DNA of 64,000 nucleotides from Methanosarcina mazei S-6 (GCF_000970205.1 NZ_CP009512.1:186001-250000), one strand, 5' to 3'. Positions 8,503-18,716 are shown, numbered from the stretch's first letter. Notes: generated by a model from the letters alone, not told the origin. Made by a program: numbers and translations.

Positions 8503-11500
8503 AAAGGACATCCAGAACTCAACTGCTAAAAGCTTCAATTGATATACTCCAGCTGAAGTTTTGGCACCTGTGTTTCGTTTCCACAGTTGTTACTGTAGAA
8601 TGCAACATAATTGTTATTTTCATTCCTGGCTTTTATGAGAAATCCTGTATTCTCGTATTTTCCGCTGGCATATTCGTTTACAAGTTCTGTGACATCAATC
8701 TCATGATATTTATTGTCTGGAAGTTCGCTTCCTTTAAGGGTAATTGAAGCATAAGGAGTGTCTCCCTGAGAGACCCCATTTTTATCATACCAGTCTCCTC
8801 CTGCATATTTCCATGCAACGTTTTTGTCTCTATTATTCCAGCTTACATAACTTGAGTTCCAGGAAGAAGCAGGTCTGTAAACCTCAATCACAGTATCATT
8901 TAGCCTTGAATTTTCTGCTGGATAATACCAGTAAAGGGAAAGATTTGCACTGGTGACTTCAGTTGCATTATTAAACTCATTCAGGTCAAACCACATTATA
9001 TCTCTATATACGGCATTGTTCATTCCCCCAACATCGATAAAAGTTGAGTCCTGATAAACAGCGTCAGGAGAAGCCTCCCTTAGCCTGTTATCTATTGCAC
9101 CGGTAAGAGTTGCGTTAAGAGTGATTTTTTCAATAATTTCAGGAACCACAGGTATATTCTCTGAGGATACCTTCTTTGTTATGTTAAGGCTGGGTTTCTG
9201 TGTTTCTTTTCCGCATTCGTTGCTGTAGAACGCAATATAATTATTATTTTCATTCCTGGCTTTTATGAGGAATCCTGTATTCTCGTATTTCCCACTGGTA
9301 TACTCTTTTACAAGCTCTGTCACGTCCAGCTCATAATACCTGTTATCGGGAAGTTCGCTTCCTTTAAGGGCAATTGAAGCATAAGGAGTGTCTCCCTGAG
9401 TGGCCCCATTTTTATCATGCCAGTCTCCGCCTGCATTCTTCCATGCAACATTTTTGTCCTTTTTATTCCAGTTTACATAACTTGAGTTCCATTCAGAAGC
9501 AGGCCTGTAAACCTCAATTACTGTATCATCCGGTCTTTCATTTCCTGCAGGGTAATACCAGTAAAGGGAAAGAGTAGAATCGGTAACTTCGGTTGTGTCA
9601 TTGAACTCACCCAGGTCAAACCATATTACATCCCTGTATCTTGCATCGTTCATCCCCCCCACATCAATAAAAGCTGAATCCTGATATACTGAATCAGGAG
9701 ACGCTTCACGTAGACGGTTATCTATTGCCTCATTAATCGTTTCGTTAATGATAATAGGTGCCGGAGTTTCTTTAGTTGTTATGTTAAGTTTTGGTTTCTG
9801 TGCTTCTATTCCGCCTTCGTTGCTGTAGAACGCAATATAATTGTTATTTTCAGTCCTTGTTTTTATGAGGAAGCCTGTGTTTTCGTATTTTCCGGTAACG
9901 TATTCCTTTACAAGCTCTGTTACATCCAGCTCATAGTACCTGTTATCGGGAAGAGTACTGCCCCGGATGGTAAACGTGGCATATGGAGTGCTGCCCTGCA
10001 ATACTCCGTTTTTATCGTACCAGTCTCCACCTGCGTTTTTCCATGCAGCATTTTTGTCTTTCTTATTCCAGCTTACATAACTTGAGTTCCAGGAAGATGC
10101 AGGCCTGTAAACCTCCACAATGGTATCATCTGGCCTTGTATTTCCTGCAGGGTAATACCAGTAAAGGGAAAGGGCAGCACCGGTGACTTCCGTACTTACT
10201 TCTGCAGTTTCATCGTATACGCTCAGATCAAACCACATAACATCCCTGTATCTGGCATCGTTCATCCCCCCCACGTCAATAAAAGTTGAATCCTGATACA
10301 CAGTATCAGGAGAAGCCTCACGCAGACGGTTGTCATATACTTCAGGGATTGGTTCGGGACCGACTCCTGAAAGGGATGCGTGGATAGTGTTTCCGTACCT
10401 TCCGATATTGGCCCTGTTCCCGTTATCTTCAGGTTCTTTTGAATAGTCAGAAGATGGGTTTCCGGCATCAATGCATGGAGAGCTCACACTGTCTTTTACC
10501 CATGCTGACCCTGTCCAGCGTCCCGTCTCTGATTTAAGGTGATAGTCACCATTTTTACTGTCTACGAAAAGAGGATCAACATTGATGTCCGTCAGGTGAT
10601 TTACGTTCTTATAATCGCCGGCTGCGCTATTATATACACAGTTGTATTCTACCACCATATTGTGCGATTTGGGGAGGCAGTTCAAAATTCCATATCCGGT
10701 TCCTTGCCCTTCTCTGACATTCCATGTTAATCTGGGAGTTGTATTGGCAATAATATTATTCCTTATAGTTGTCGTGAATCCTGATCCTGAAGGGCCTGCA
10801 TTGTCGTAAGTCATGTACATATTTACAACTGCAGCGTTATGTACTCCCTCAAAGACGTTGTTTTCGATCAATACATTATGGAATCCGCTGCCAAGAACTC
10901 CGCCAACCCACTGAATATTTTTGTTCGTACCTGTGCCATTGAAAATATTGTGGTGGATGTAGCAGCTTGTTAAGGTTTTATCATAGGCTCCTTCGGTTCC
11001 GATAACCCATATTCCCGGTCCGTAAGTATTCGTGATCAGGTTATCATAGATCTCTACATTCATAACATCAGCTGATCTCTGGACCTGAATTCCCGGGCCT
11101 GCATCCGGGTAAGAATCAATAAAGTTATCATGGAATTTTACGTTGTTCGAATTCCAGACTCTAAGTGCACTGTTTATCCGGCAGGTAATCCTGTTATTCC
11201 AGGCCTCCACATTATCGGATTCAATAGCATAAAGCCCATCGTGTCCAAGCAAATAGATTTTATTGTTATAGAACTGGATATTCTCACAGTAGTATGTTCG
11301 CAGTCCGTCGCCATGTCCATCGTGCATGTACATATCATAAACACTTATATTTTTCACTCTACCGAAATAAATACAGTTGTAATATCCTTTTCCCTTTGAC
11401 AATTCGGTGTTACCTTTGTGGTTTGCATTAATTTCAAATCCTCTTACAGTAACATTGCTTATTGAACCCTTACTACCAATTAAGGGGATCATAGTCTCCC

Positions 11501-11850
11501 ATCCTGCATGATTTACCAGTTTGACAACAGCATCTGAATCTCCCTCCAGAATAGTGTTGCTGCCCTGAATGTAAATGGTACTGTTGATGGTATAGGTAAA
11601 GGGACCTCTGAGATGAACGGTTGTATAAGCAGAGTTTTCCGCCACAAATTTAAGGGCCTGATTTATCTGCACTTCATCGCCTTTTCCATCACAGTTAAAG
11701 TCCCCACTCCCGTCTCCCGCAACGTAAACAATAGGAGCCGTCGGAGTCTTACACAAAGCAGTAGGCATACTGATCAGTATAAGACAAACTATTAGAAAAG
11801 AAATTATAAATTTTTGATTCAACTTATCACCTGGATTATCATAATTCAGT
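8462..11850. repeat. Inverted repeat, left arm (disaggregatase-like gene and flanks)
   Basis: The minus strand here matches the plus strand at about 24556-27985: the gene, about 60 bases beyond its stop (the AAGCTTTTAGC...GAGTTCTGGATGTC segment) and the ribosome-binding-site region (CCAGGTGATA) all correspond. Boundaries are approximate because similarity fades gradually. The arms are about 3.4 kb and lie 12.7 kb apart. Confidence 0.8.
8535..11822 (-). CDS. Secreted disaggregatase-like beta-helix protein with three C-terminal repeats
   Basis: 1095 residues. Signal peptide (1-24), then VYVAGDGSGDFNCDG (33-47), then a disaggregatase-related beta-helix to about 485 with HGDGLR (170-175), GHDGLY (193-198) and RINSALRVW. 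Three Disaggr_repeat modules begin with DNRLRE at 497, 701 and 911; each is about 185 residues with WYYPAG, VYRPAS and ELDVTELVKEY. Disaggregatase of M. mazei splits cell aggregates by acting on methanochondroitin, so a role in cutting or binding the matrix is likely, with the repeats as glycan-binding or wall-binding modules (inferred). The start is TTG, set by AGGTGA five bases upstream. Mirrored by the gene at 24583-27906. Confidence 0.9.
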   Translation of the reverse strand: MNQKFIISFLIVCLILISMPTALCKTPTAPIVYVAGDGSGDFNCDGKGDEVQINQALKFVAENSAYTTVHLRGPFTYTINSTIYIQGSNTILEGDSDAVVKLVNHAGWETMIPLIGSKGSISNVTVRGFEINANHKGNTELSKGKGYYNCIYFGRVKNISVYDMYMHDGHGDGLRTYYCENIQFYNNKIYLLGHDGLYAIESDNVEAWNNRITCRINSALRVWNSNNVKFHDNFIDSYPDAGPGIQVQRSADVMNVEIYDNLITNTYGPGIWVIGTEGAYDKTLTSCYIHHNIFNGTGTNKNIQWVGGVLGSGFHNVLIENNVFEGVHNAAVVNMYMTYDNAGPSGSGFTTTIRNNIIANTTPRLTWNVREGQGTGYGILNCLPKSHNMVVEYNCVYNSAAGDYKNVNHLTDINVDPLFVDSKNGDYHLKSETGRWTGSAWVKDSVSSPCIDAGNPSSDYSKEPEDNGNRANIGRYGNTIHASLSGVGPEPIPEVYDNRLREASPDTVYQDSTFIDVGGMNDARYRDVMWFDLSVYDETAEVSTEVTGAALSLYWYYPAGNTRPDDTIVEVYRPASSWNSSYVSWNKKDKNAAWKNAGGDWYDKNGVLQGSTPYATFTIRGSTLPDNRYYELDVTELVKEYVTGKYENTGFLIKTRTENNNYIAFYSNEGGIEAQKPKLNITTKETPAPIIINETINEAIDNRLREASPDSVYQDSAFIDVGGMNDARYRDVIWFDLGEFNDTTEVTDSTLSLYWYYPAGNERPDDTVIEVYRPASEWNSSYVNWNKKDKNVAWKNAGGDWHDKNGATQGDTPYASIALKGSELPDNRYYELDVTELVKEYTSGKYENTGFLIKARNENNNYIAFYSNECGKETQKPSLNITKKVSSENIPVVPEIIEKITLNATLTGAIDNRLREASPDAVYQDSTFIDVGGMNNAVYRDIMWFDLNEFNNATEVTSANLSLYWYYPAENSRLNDTVIEVYRPASSWNSSYVSWNNRDKNVAWKYAGGDWYDKNGVSQGDTPYASITLKGSELPDNKYHEIDVTELVNEYASGKYENTGFLIKARNENNNYVAFYSNNCGNETQVPKLQLEYIN

Positions 11851-12751
11851 TTTTTCCTGTTCTGGGTAATTAGCCCGTCCTGGGGTCATTATCTGAAAAA
11901 TGATAGTGTTCTATTGATAAAAACTCAATTTTTTTATTCAGTTTCTCCCCTGGTTATTGAGTTTTTATAGTTAGTATCCACTCCGTAGCATGAACAAATC
12001 ATAAATACTCTGGTTAAAATCTTCAATCCAGAGAATAATATATTAAAATAAAGAGAGATACCGACAACGGAATATTATTCTTCTTTTTCAGATAATGTCT
12101 CCTTTGTAAGTTAATTCCCCCCTTTTACAAACAATCGAAAAAACTATCCATAGTTTTACCTAATTTAATTTCAATTGTTCTCGTTGTAAATTAGATATTA
12201 TATTATAAAAAAGTATATGCAATGTTTTTAAAATATTTTAACAGTTTGGGGAAAAATACTTTCTTTAGTTATACTACTGGGGATATTAGATGAAAAAGTT
12301 ATAATAGCGGGGTTCTGATTAAAATCATCAAGAAAGATTCATAAATTAGAAAATTGGCGAAGTTACAGGTGTAATAGCAGAAAAGCAATGTTAAATGAAA
12401 AGATCCTAAAAAGGGTAAAACTCAGATCTTTTTAAAAAGTTTCTTATACACAGTTTTATCTGTATGACCTATCTGTTCTTTGTCTTCATGACCTCTCGGT
12501 TGTTTTATCTGTCTAATCTATCTATTAACTCTTGAGAATATGATCATAAGCGAAATATACGTAACTCGATTTGCACTCTTTATTTCTCTATTTTTCGACT
12601 TATTTCATTAATTCCTTAAATAAAAGTTAACTAACAATATTATAGAGGAATTAAAGAGACAAATTCCAAGTTTCGAATCGTCTTAATAATCAAAGACCTG
12701 GTTTATAAGCTGGTTTATTATGCAGACAGAATATTATTTATATCTCGTGAT
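11851..12751. other. Long leader/intergenic region of the left disaggregatase-like gene
   Basis: About 900 bases without a convincing gene. On the minus strand a GGGGGGAATT element (12113-12122) lies 300 bases before the start codon, and the right-arm gene has the same element 311 bases before its start, so this is a candidate shared leader or promoter-proximal signal. The rest is AT-rich. Confidence 0.45.
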
Positions 12752-13933
12752 TTAATGGCTTTTACTAGCTTCATTGCAAACAGACAGTACCTTTTTTGCA
12801 ACACTATTCCAGCTATGATTTTTAACAATATATTTACGGCCCTTTTCTCCCATTAATTTTCTGGAATTTTCATCTCGGAGTAATTTTATTACAGCAGCTG
12901 CAAGTTCTTCCGAATTTTCAGGTGTCACAGCAATTCCTCCTCCAGACAGCTCAATTAAATCTTTTACGCCAGGAATCGCACTTGCTACAAGCGGTTTCCC
13001 GCAGGCAAGATATTCATATGTTTTTAAAGCTGACAAGCCAATTTTCGAATTTCTTTCTTTTATAAATGGGGCAACACAAATATCCGAGGCATTAATGTAT
13101 ACAGGGACTTTTTCGTAAGGTATTCTCCCAGTAAAAATGAAATTATCCAGTAAACCCAGATCATCTGCCAACTTCATCCATTCTTTTTTCATAATGCCGT
13201 CTCCAACGATCAGGAAGCGGGCGTCGGCAAATTCTTTCAAAATTAAAGGGGCTGCCCTTATCAGATATTCAACACCCTGCCAGGGAATTAAATTCCCAAC
13301 AAAGCAAATGTAGTGCAGTGTACTGTCTAAATTTAATTCGTTTTTTACTTTATTTTTATCCATTGGGATAAATAATTCCGTGTTAGCACCATTATTTATT
13401 ACAACAATTTTGGACTCCGGAATGAAATATATCTCCATAAGTCCCTTTTTTACTCCATCGGTTACAGCAATAAGTTTGCTGCATCCTTTTAAGTTTATGC
13501 TCTCTATCAGTTGTGCGATCTTAATTTTCGATTTTGATGAACCCTGAATAATCATCTCATCTATTGTAATCCCATTTACTTCTCCAACTTGTGGAATCCC
13601 CAGAATCGACGATACGATAGTAGAAGAAGCGCCACTCCCGGATAATCTTGCATAAAACAAATCCGGTTTCAATTTGATAGTATAATAAATGAGGTACAAA
13701 AAGAGAGATAATTGATATGTGAATATATTCAGGTAATTAGAAAATAAAAACTGGAAGTGAGTAGAAGGGACTTCTATTATATTCGGGTTTTTGTAGCTTC
13801 TATTTTTCGAACTTCTTGAAAAAAGTAGCACATCGACTCCCAATTTTTTAAGATTATTTAACAACTCAATTGTATGGACGTTGGATCCATTAAATAAGTC
13901 CAGCTGCATTCCATAACTAATAAACAATTTCAT
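12752..13933 (-). CDS. GT4 family glycosyltransferase
   Basis: 393 residues, GT-B fold of the RfaG/GT4 type. The N-terminal domain begins with a short beta strand and SNVHTIELLNNLKKLGVDVLL. The C-terminal nucleotide-sugar domain has FVGNLIPWQGVEYLIRAA, FLIVGDG, FTGRIPYEKVP and KIGLSALKTYEYLACGKP. In this subgroup the first Glu of the classical E-x7-E motif is replaced and the S-x-L-K-x-Y-E form is used. The genes at 22637-23821 and 37925-39139 belong to the same subgroup. Likely a cytoplasmic retaining transferase building the polysaccharide unit. It lies on the inner side of the left disaggregatase-like gene, mirroring the right arm. Confidence 0.92.
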   Translation of the reverse strand: MKLFISYGMQLDLFNGSNVHTIELLNNLKKLGVDVLLFSRSSKNRSYKNPNIIEVPSTHFQFLFSNYLNIFTYQLSLFLYLIYYTIKLKPDLFYARLSGSGASSTIVSSILGIPQVGEVNGITIDEMIIQGSSKSKIKIAQLIESINLKGCSKLIAVTDGVKKGLMEIYFIPESKIVVINNGANTELFIPMDKNKVKNELNLDSTLHYICFVGNLIPWQGVEYLIRAAPLILKEFADARFLIVGDGIMKKEWMKLADDLGLLDNFIFTGRIPYEKVPVYINASDICVAPFIKERNSKIGLSALKTYEYLACGKPLVASAIPGVKDLIELSGGGIAVTPENSEELAAAVIKLLRDENSRKLMGEKGRKYIVKNHSWNSVAKKVLSVCNEASKSH

Positions 13934-14066
13934 ATAATTGTAACTCCCATTAAAGATATAGATGTCTTGTTATTTTCTGTTACTACTTCCCATTTATTGC
14001 ATATTCTCAAAATACAGTCAGTTAGAAAATAGCTTTTGAAGATTTACTGGCGAAAAAAGGATAAAA

Positions 14067-15206
14067 TCATGCATCCCTGGAGGACAGTCGATAATATAAT
14101 TTTTCAAAACCATCTGTAATTGTTTCCCAGTCATAGTTTCTCACAATATGGTCTCTGGCATTGATCCCTATTCTATTTCTGAATTCTTCATTTTCTAACA
14201 GATATATTATTGATTCAGCTAGTTTTTCAGGATTTTTCGGAGGAACCAGTATACCATTTTCACCATCCTCTATTAACTCGTCACACCCTTCAACATCTGT
14301 CGCAACCGAAGGTACCCCGCAGGACATAGCCTCCATTAGACTTGTTGGGAATCCTTCTCTATAGGAAGGCAATACGAAAATAGTTGCATTTTTGTAATAT
14401 TCGATAATCTGTGATCTACTTAAAGAACCGGTGAATATGACATTATCTTCCAGTCCAAGTTTTTTTACCTGTTTTTTTAAATTCTCCAGTATGGTCCCTG
14501 TACCCACTAAAATAAACTTGACATCTGGATATTTTTTGCACACAATGCTTGAACATTCGATTAAGTCGAATAAACCTTTAAACACTTCAAATCTGCCGGT
14601 ATATAAAACGGATTTTAAATTTGATCTATTTTCGGGGGGGGTAAAGAAATCAGTATCTACTCCGTTATGAACTATACTTATCTCCCTTTTAATTGAATGG
14701 TACATTCTAAAATTATTAGCAGATGAATTTGATACAGCTGTTAATATATCACTTTTCTGAACAATTTCCTGTTCCACTTTAAATAAATATTTGCGTAATA
14801 GTTTTACAATAAAGAAATGCAGAGTTTTTACTTCCATAGAATCAAGCTTTTTTGTAGAATTACCGTGTGAAGTGAATATAACAGGCAGCGAACTGTTAAA
14901 TACTGGCTTAACTGGCAGAAAATATCCATGCAAATGGATCAAATCAAAGTCAAATTTTAATGATTTTAACAGTTTAGTAACATATATTTCGTGAATTTTA
15001 AACGGAGATGGAAAAAACGGGATAAATCTTACTCTATAAACAGAAATCCCCTCTATCTTTTCATAATATGTTTTTCTCCAGGTTCCTCTTGTAATGACTG
15101 TGACTTCATGTCCTCTTTCTACAAGTTTTTTTGATAAATTATAGACATAAGTGCTTATACCACCTATATCAGGCGGGAACTCAGAAGTATACATGCAGAT
15201 TTTCAT
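14067..15206 (-). CDS. GT4 family glycosyltransferase
   Basis: 379 residues. Typical GT4 N-terminus (MYTSEFPPDIGGISTYVYNL with a glycine loop), a mid-protein HNGVDTDFF, then YTGRFEVFKGLFDLIE, FILVGTG, FTGSLSRSQIIEYY and a full E-x7-E motif (REGFPTSLMEAMSCGVP). A retaining sugar transferase acting in the cytoplasm; donor and acceptor are not readable from sequence. It follows the GT2 gene at 15301-16236 in the same direction with a gap of about 95 bases, and the GT4 gene at 12752-13933 follows it after about 130 bases, so the three could form one operon. No strong Shine-Dalgarno sequence precedes the chosen ATG. Confidence 0.92.
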   Translation of the reverse strand: MKICMYTSEFPPDIGGISTYVYNLSKKLVERGHEVTVITRGTWRKTYYEKIEGISVYRVRFIPFFPSPFKIHEIYVTKLLKSLKFDFDLIHLHGYFLPVKPVFNSSLPVIFTSHGNSTKKLDSMEVKTLHFFIVKLLRKYLFKVEQEIVQKSDILTAVSNSSANNFRMYHSIKREISIVHNGVDTDFFTPPENRSNLKSVLYTGRFEVFKGLFDLIECSSIVCKKYPDVKFILVGTGTILENLKKQVKKLGLEDNVIFTGSLSRSQIIEYYKNATIFVLPSYREGFPTSLMEAMSCGVPSVATDVEGCDELIEDGENGILVPPKNPEKLAESIIYLLENEEFRNRIGINARDHIVRNYDWETITDGFEKLYYRLSSRDA

Positions 15207-15300
15207 AATTTTTGTCCTATATTATTAAGTGAAAAAAGATCGTTTTAATTCCATAAAATAACATATTTTTGTCTCGGAAAGTGTTTTTCTCAAAATGTGA

Positions 15301-16236
15301 TTACTGGATATTCACTTTAGATATTACTTGCGTGATCCCTCTATAAAACGAATTATATGGAAATCCGCCTTTTGAGATCCCTTTTATTAATTCCGAACAC
15401 CCTTCTTTATATTTCTTATTAAACAACAGGTCATAAACACCATGGTCACACAGATACCTGCCCTGATTTCTTATTCTCATTTCATGAATCAAAGTATCGA
15501 ACTCGGTAGACTCATAACTATCATGACCAGAGTTTCTTCTTTCAATTGCGAACTCTCTGGCGATATCTGCATATATTCGTTGAAGGGTGTGGTGTTGCAT
15601 AGTTACACTGCTATCGGAAACTCTCCATCTAATTAAAGGTAGTGCGATGTTGGATAATTTATATTTATCACTGAGCCTTAAAATAAGATCATAGTCCTGT
15701 GAGTATCGAAATTTTTCTCTATAGGATCCCACATTATCCAGGGCTTTCTTTCTGACCATTATAGAACTATGAATAAAAGGATTAAGATTGATAAGAAATC
15801 TATTTACAAAGTATGGTTGTGACATTACATTCATAGAGCCAATTTTATTTCCGGAACTATTAATCAGATGTGCTCCTGATCCTACCAGCCCCGCTTCTGG
15901 ATAAGCATGCAAATGATCAAGCTCTTTTTCCAATCTTGAAGGCTCTGCAAAGTCATCCGAGTCCAGCCTTGCAATAAACTCCCCTTTAGAATTGTTTATC
16001 CCAATATTAAGAGAAATTGTTAAACCAAGATTATTTTCATTATCAATTACTTTAATTCTGGGGTCTTTTTCTGAAAATTGATTAACTATCTTCAGCGTAT
16101 TGTCCGAAGAGGCATCATTTATAATTATAAGCTCCCAATTTTCATAGGTTTGATCTAAAATACTCGAAATCGAGTCCGAGATAAATTTTTCAGAATTGTA
16201 TGCAGACATTACAACGCTAATAAGATCTTTTTTCAT
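15301..16236 (-). CDS. GT2 family glycosyltransferase
   Basis: 311 residues. Family GT2 N-terminal GT-A domain with VVMSAYNSEKFI (about 7-18), INDASSDNT (about 38-46) and the metal-binding RLDSDDF, then SIMVRKKALDNVGSYRE and SQDYDLILRLS, usual in transferases that build capsule or O-antigen repeat units. No membrane segment, so it is soluble or peripheral. First gene of a probable three-gene minus-strand operon of glycosyltransferases. Upstream is AT-rich, then the IS66-type insertion, which may have separated this operon from its original upstream neighbours. Confidence 0.92.
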   Translation of the reverse strand: MKKDLISVVMSAYNSEKFISDSISSILDQTYENWELIIINDASSDNTLKIVNQFSEKDPRIKVIDNENNLGLTISLNIGINNSKGEFIARLDSDDFAEPSRLEKELDHLHAYPEAGLVGSGAHLINSSGNKIGSMNVMSQPYFVNRFLINLNPFIHSSIMVRKKALDNVGSYREKFRYSQDYDLILRLSDKYKLSNIALPLIRWRVSDSSVTMQHHTLQRIYADIAREFAIERRNSGHDSYESTEFDTLIHEMRIRNQGRYLCDHGVYDLLFNKKYKEGCSELIKGISKGGFPYNSFYRGITQVISKVNIQ

Positions 16237-16591
16237 TGAGAAAACAACCGTAAACAGTTTTTTAGATGATTTCCGATTACACTCTTTACTATATTATTTT
16301 AGATATTTAAAAATTCTAGTTTAAAATTTTAGCAATGAAATTTCTTAAACTATCAAGAAGATCTAATCATTTGTAAATATATTGGTTTTTTTCTAAATTA
16401 CTCGATAATTTGCCTGAATTTTTAATCATGAGAATTAAATCGAATTTCTAATTCAAATCCTATTTTTATTTTTTTTAAAGTATCCTTTCCTGATCAGGTT
16501 CTATTTTTAAATAACATCTTTTGTCTAACCTATTCAAATAGTTTCTTTATAACATAACTTTCATTTTCCTGTAAGATTTATAAAAAAATTA
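16237..16591. other. Non-coding AT-rich region before the insertion element
   Basis: Upstream region of the GT2 operon. Strongly AT-rich, with no open frame or repeat seen. Its last eight bases (16584-16591, AAAAATTA) are the left target-site duplicate of the insertion. Confidence 0.45.
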
Positions 16592-16604
16592 GTAACTATT
16601 CAGG
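16592..16604 (+). repeat. Left terminal inverted repeat of the IS66 element
   Basis: GTAACTATTCAGG. The transposase TGA stop (16600-16602) lies inside this repeat. Confidence 0.9.
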
Positions 16605-18057
16605 GTATAGTTAACGGCGCTCTCTTGAGCGCCGCTATAATACCCTCCAAAACAGGTAATCCGTTCTTTCTAATTGTAGAGATGTAAGCTCTAATTCTGC
16701 AGAAAGCTTCCGCTCCTTGTATAGTTCTGAAAGTTCCTGATATTTTCTGCTGTAATTTCATCATCCTGATATCTCTTTCTGCTTGATTATTCTCAAACGG
16801 AACTTTCAAATCTGTCAGGAATCTCAGAATATTTTCTTTGTGTTCTATAAACCTATCTAGCAGATTCCTTGCTTTTGTTTTTGGATTTTTTCCACGTTTT
16901 CCTTTCTTTTCAGGATTTAGAGATTGTGGATTTTCTTCAATTCCTTTAATTATGATAGCATCGAACCTTTCTTCCAATGCTTTAATTTGCTCAAAATCCA
17001 GTTCTTTGACTTGATCCTTGCATTCGTCGGTATACTTTTTCATCTCAGTGAGCAATTCATTCATTTCTTTAGCCCACTGCTGTTTATAGTTCTCTTCAAT
17101 TCCAGTAAGTTCTCTCTGTAAATGAGCATTACAGAGAGCATGATCACAGTCATAAACGTTGTAAGGTTTCCATCCGTCGTGAACTGCTACTCCCTTAAAC
17201 TCCGGAAGAATACCCATAGCGTCTATTGCTTCTGCTCCTCTTTTTGAGTGAGGTAAATAACAGGTGTATTTCTCATTAGAAGCTACATGAAGCCAGTGTC
17301 TTTTTCCTTCAATCTTCATACCAGTTTCATCAAAATTGATTACAGGCGAGGCTAATAACTTCTCTCTAATAACGTTTTCAAATTCCTCTAAATTCTGGAA
17401 ACATTCTCTTTCTGCTCTAATTATCGTAGCAGGACAGATTTTTATTCCCATTATGTCCTCAAAAAATTCGGAAATTCTTTCATAGGGGATAAAATGGTGA
17501 TTTTTACAGTAAATAGCTGAAGCTAAAATATTTGGACCATACTGAACTGGATATTTAACTGATTCAGGAAAAACAGCTTTATTTATTTTTCCACAGTAAG
17601 GGCAGGTCTTTATCTGACTTTTGTGTTCTGTAACAATCAGATTTACAGGAGGAATATCAAAGACCTGTCTTTTCTCATAGGCTTCAACTTCAACATTCTC
17701 AAGAGTATGGCCACATTCTTTGCAGCAACTCAAAGAATGTTCTATTACCTACTCAGGATGATCAACCATTTCAAGAGTTGTTCCTGGATGACCATCTTGA
17801 CCTCCAGGTTTTTTGCCACTCTTTTTACGGAGACTCTTGGGGTTAGGTTTCTCCTTGATAAAAAAATCAGTAGAAGGAGGGCGACTGCTGTTACGACTGT
17901 TTTGGTTTAAACGAGATTCTAATACCTTTACACGTTCTTCGAGTTCAGCAATACGAATAGATTGTTCTTCTATGATAGTCTCAAGCCTCTGGATTACAGA
18001 AATTACAGCTTCAGGACCAGCGTCATAAATGATAAGAATCTCTTCACGTGTAAGCAT
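16600..18057 (-). CDS. IS66-type transposase with in-frame TAG (amber) codon
   Basis: Reading from ATG at 18057, residues 1-102 hold an N-terminal coiled coil (IEEQSIRIAELEERVKVLE) and a Ser/Pro/Lys-rich linker. A TAG (17749-17751) follows, and the same frame continues for 382 codons with a zinc finger (C-x2-C...C-x2-C), the DDE_Tnp_IS66 core (NFDETGM, HDGWKPY) and the C-terminal ENNQAERDIRMMK segment with the catalytic Glu. If TAG is read, the product is 485 residues, a normal length for the family. A single-base change of a Gln codon (CAG) would create this TAG. In Methanosarcina UAG can be read as pyrrolysine, so the gene may still be functional. Otherwise it is a nonsense mutant. Confidence 0.88.
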
Positions 18058-18090
18058 AATAACGAAAGGAAATAGGATTCAATTTATATG

Positions 18091-18135
18091 CAATTTTTCC
18101 TCGAAAAGAGGAAAAATTGTAGCCTTTCAAAGGCT
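18091..18135. other. Subterminal hairpins upstream of the transposase
   Basis: A perfect 12-bp stem CAATTTTTCCTC/GAGGAAAAATTG with a 5-base loop (18091-18119), followed by the short palindrome AGCCTTTCAAAGGCT (18121-18135), between the right terminal repeat and the transposase start. Position and strength suggest either transposase binding or a barrier to transcription entering from outside. Confidence 0.6.
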
Positions 18136-18138
18136 CTA

Positions 18139-18151
18139 CCTGAATAGTTAC
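18139..18151 (-). repeat. Right terminal inverted repeat of the IS66 element
   Basis: CCTGAATAGTTAC, the exact reverse complement of the left end. Confidence 0.9.
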
Positions 18152-18441
18152 AAAAATTATTCCTATTTCACTATTGATTTCAGAAATTTTATAGTTCAGC
18201 TGGAGTCTAATATTTTTAGAGCAGTTTTCTGAACAAGTCTGTCCTTTTTTTTTATTTTATACTCTATTACGAAAAATCTTCTGGTTATAAGTTATATATC
18301 TAAAGTTTTTTATTTATTTCATTTTTATGTATAATTTTTTCCGCGCTTATAATAGCTTTTTTATTTAATAGGCGTTTTAATCCGGTTTCATTTCTTTTTC
18401 GTCATCGGCTAAACTGCTGAACTATTTTTTGTGCCTAAACG

Positions 18442-18450
18442 CTTATATAG
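18442..18450 (+). promoter_or_regulatory. TATA box of the duplicated GT2 unit (copy B)
   Basis: CTTATATAG at the position equivalent to copy A. Flanking bases differ (ACGC versus ATGC before it; GTTC versus GCTC after it), while the distal leader is identical. Confidence 0.5.
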
Positions 18451-18716
18451 TTCATATATTAAAACAAATACACGTCTTAATAAGAACTATGATCTGGCTG
18501 CAAAACATCTTTGCTTTCGCTAAAAGAAGCACAAAAATCCTCCAATGATGTTTCTGCACCCTTAATTGTAGTTAATCCTTAGAAACCCTATAAAATTTGT
18601 GGAGCGACGACCCTGAAAAATTTATTTACTGTATTTGGAATTCTGGTCACTTTCTCTGCAGAACAGCGGTTTATACAGACATTTGTATCTTTTGATGAAG
18701 AGGTAGTTGATTATAC

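Larger units (their letters stand above)
16592..18151 (-). mobile_element. IS66-family insertion sequence, complete, with target duplication
   Basis: 1560-bp element bounded by perfect 13-bp terminal inverted repeats (GTAACTATTCAGG/CCTGAATAGTTAC) and flanked by a perfect 8-bp target duplication AAAAATTA (16584-16591 and 18152-18159), the duplication length expected for IS66 elements. It carries one transposase frame without separate tnpA/tnpB genes, like the single-gene IS66 subgroup. Intact ends and identical target duplicates indicate a fairly recent insertion. Confidence 0.93.

Noticed and set aside
16600-17733. Transposase as two separate genes (17749-18057 and 16600-17733)
   Set aside because: Both parts are in one frame separated only by TAG; the second part has no proper start and begins in the middle of the zinc-finger region.
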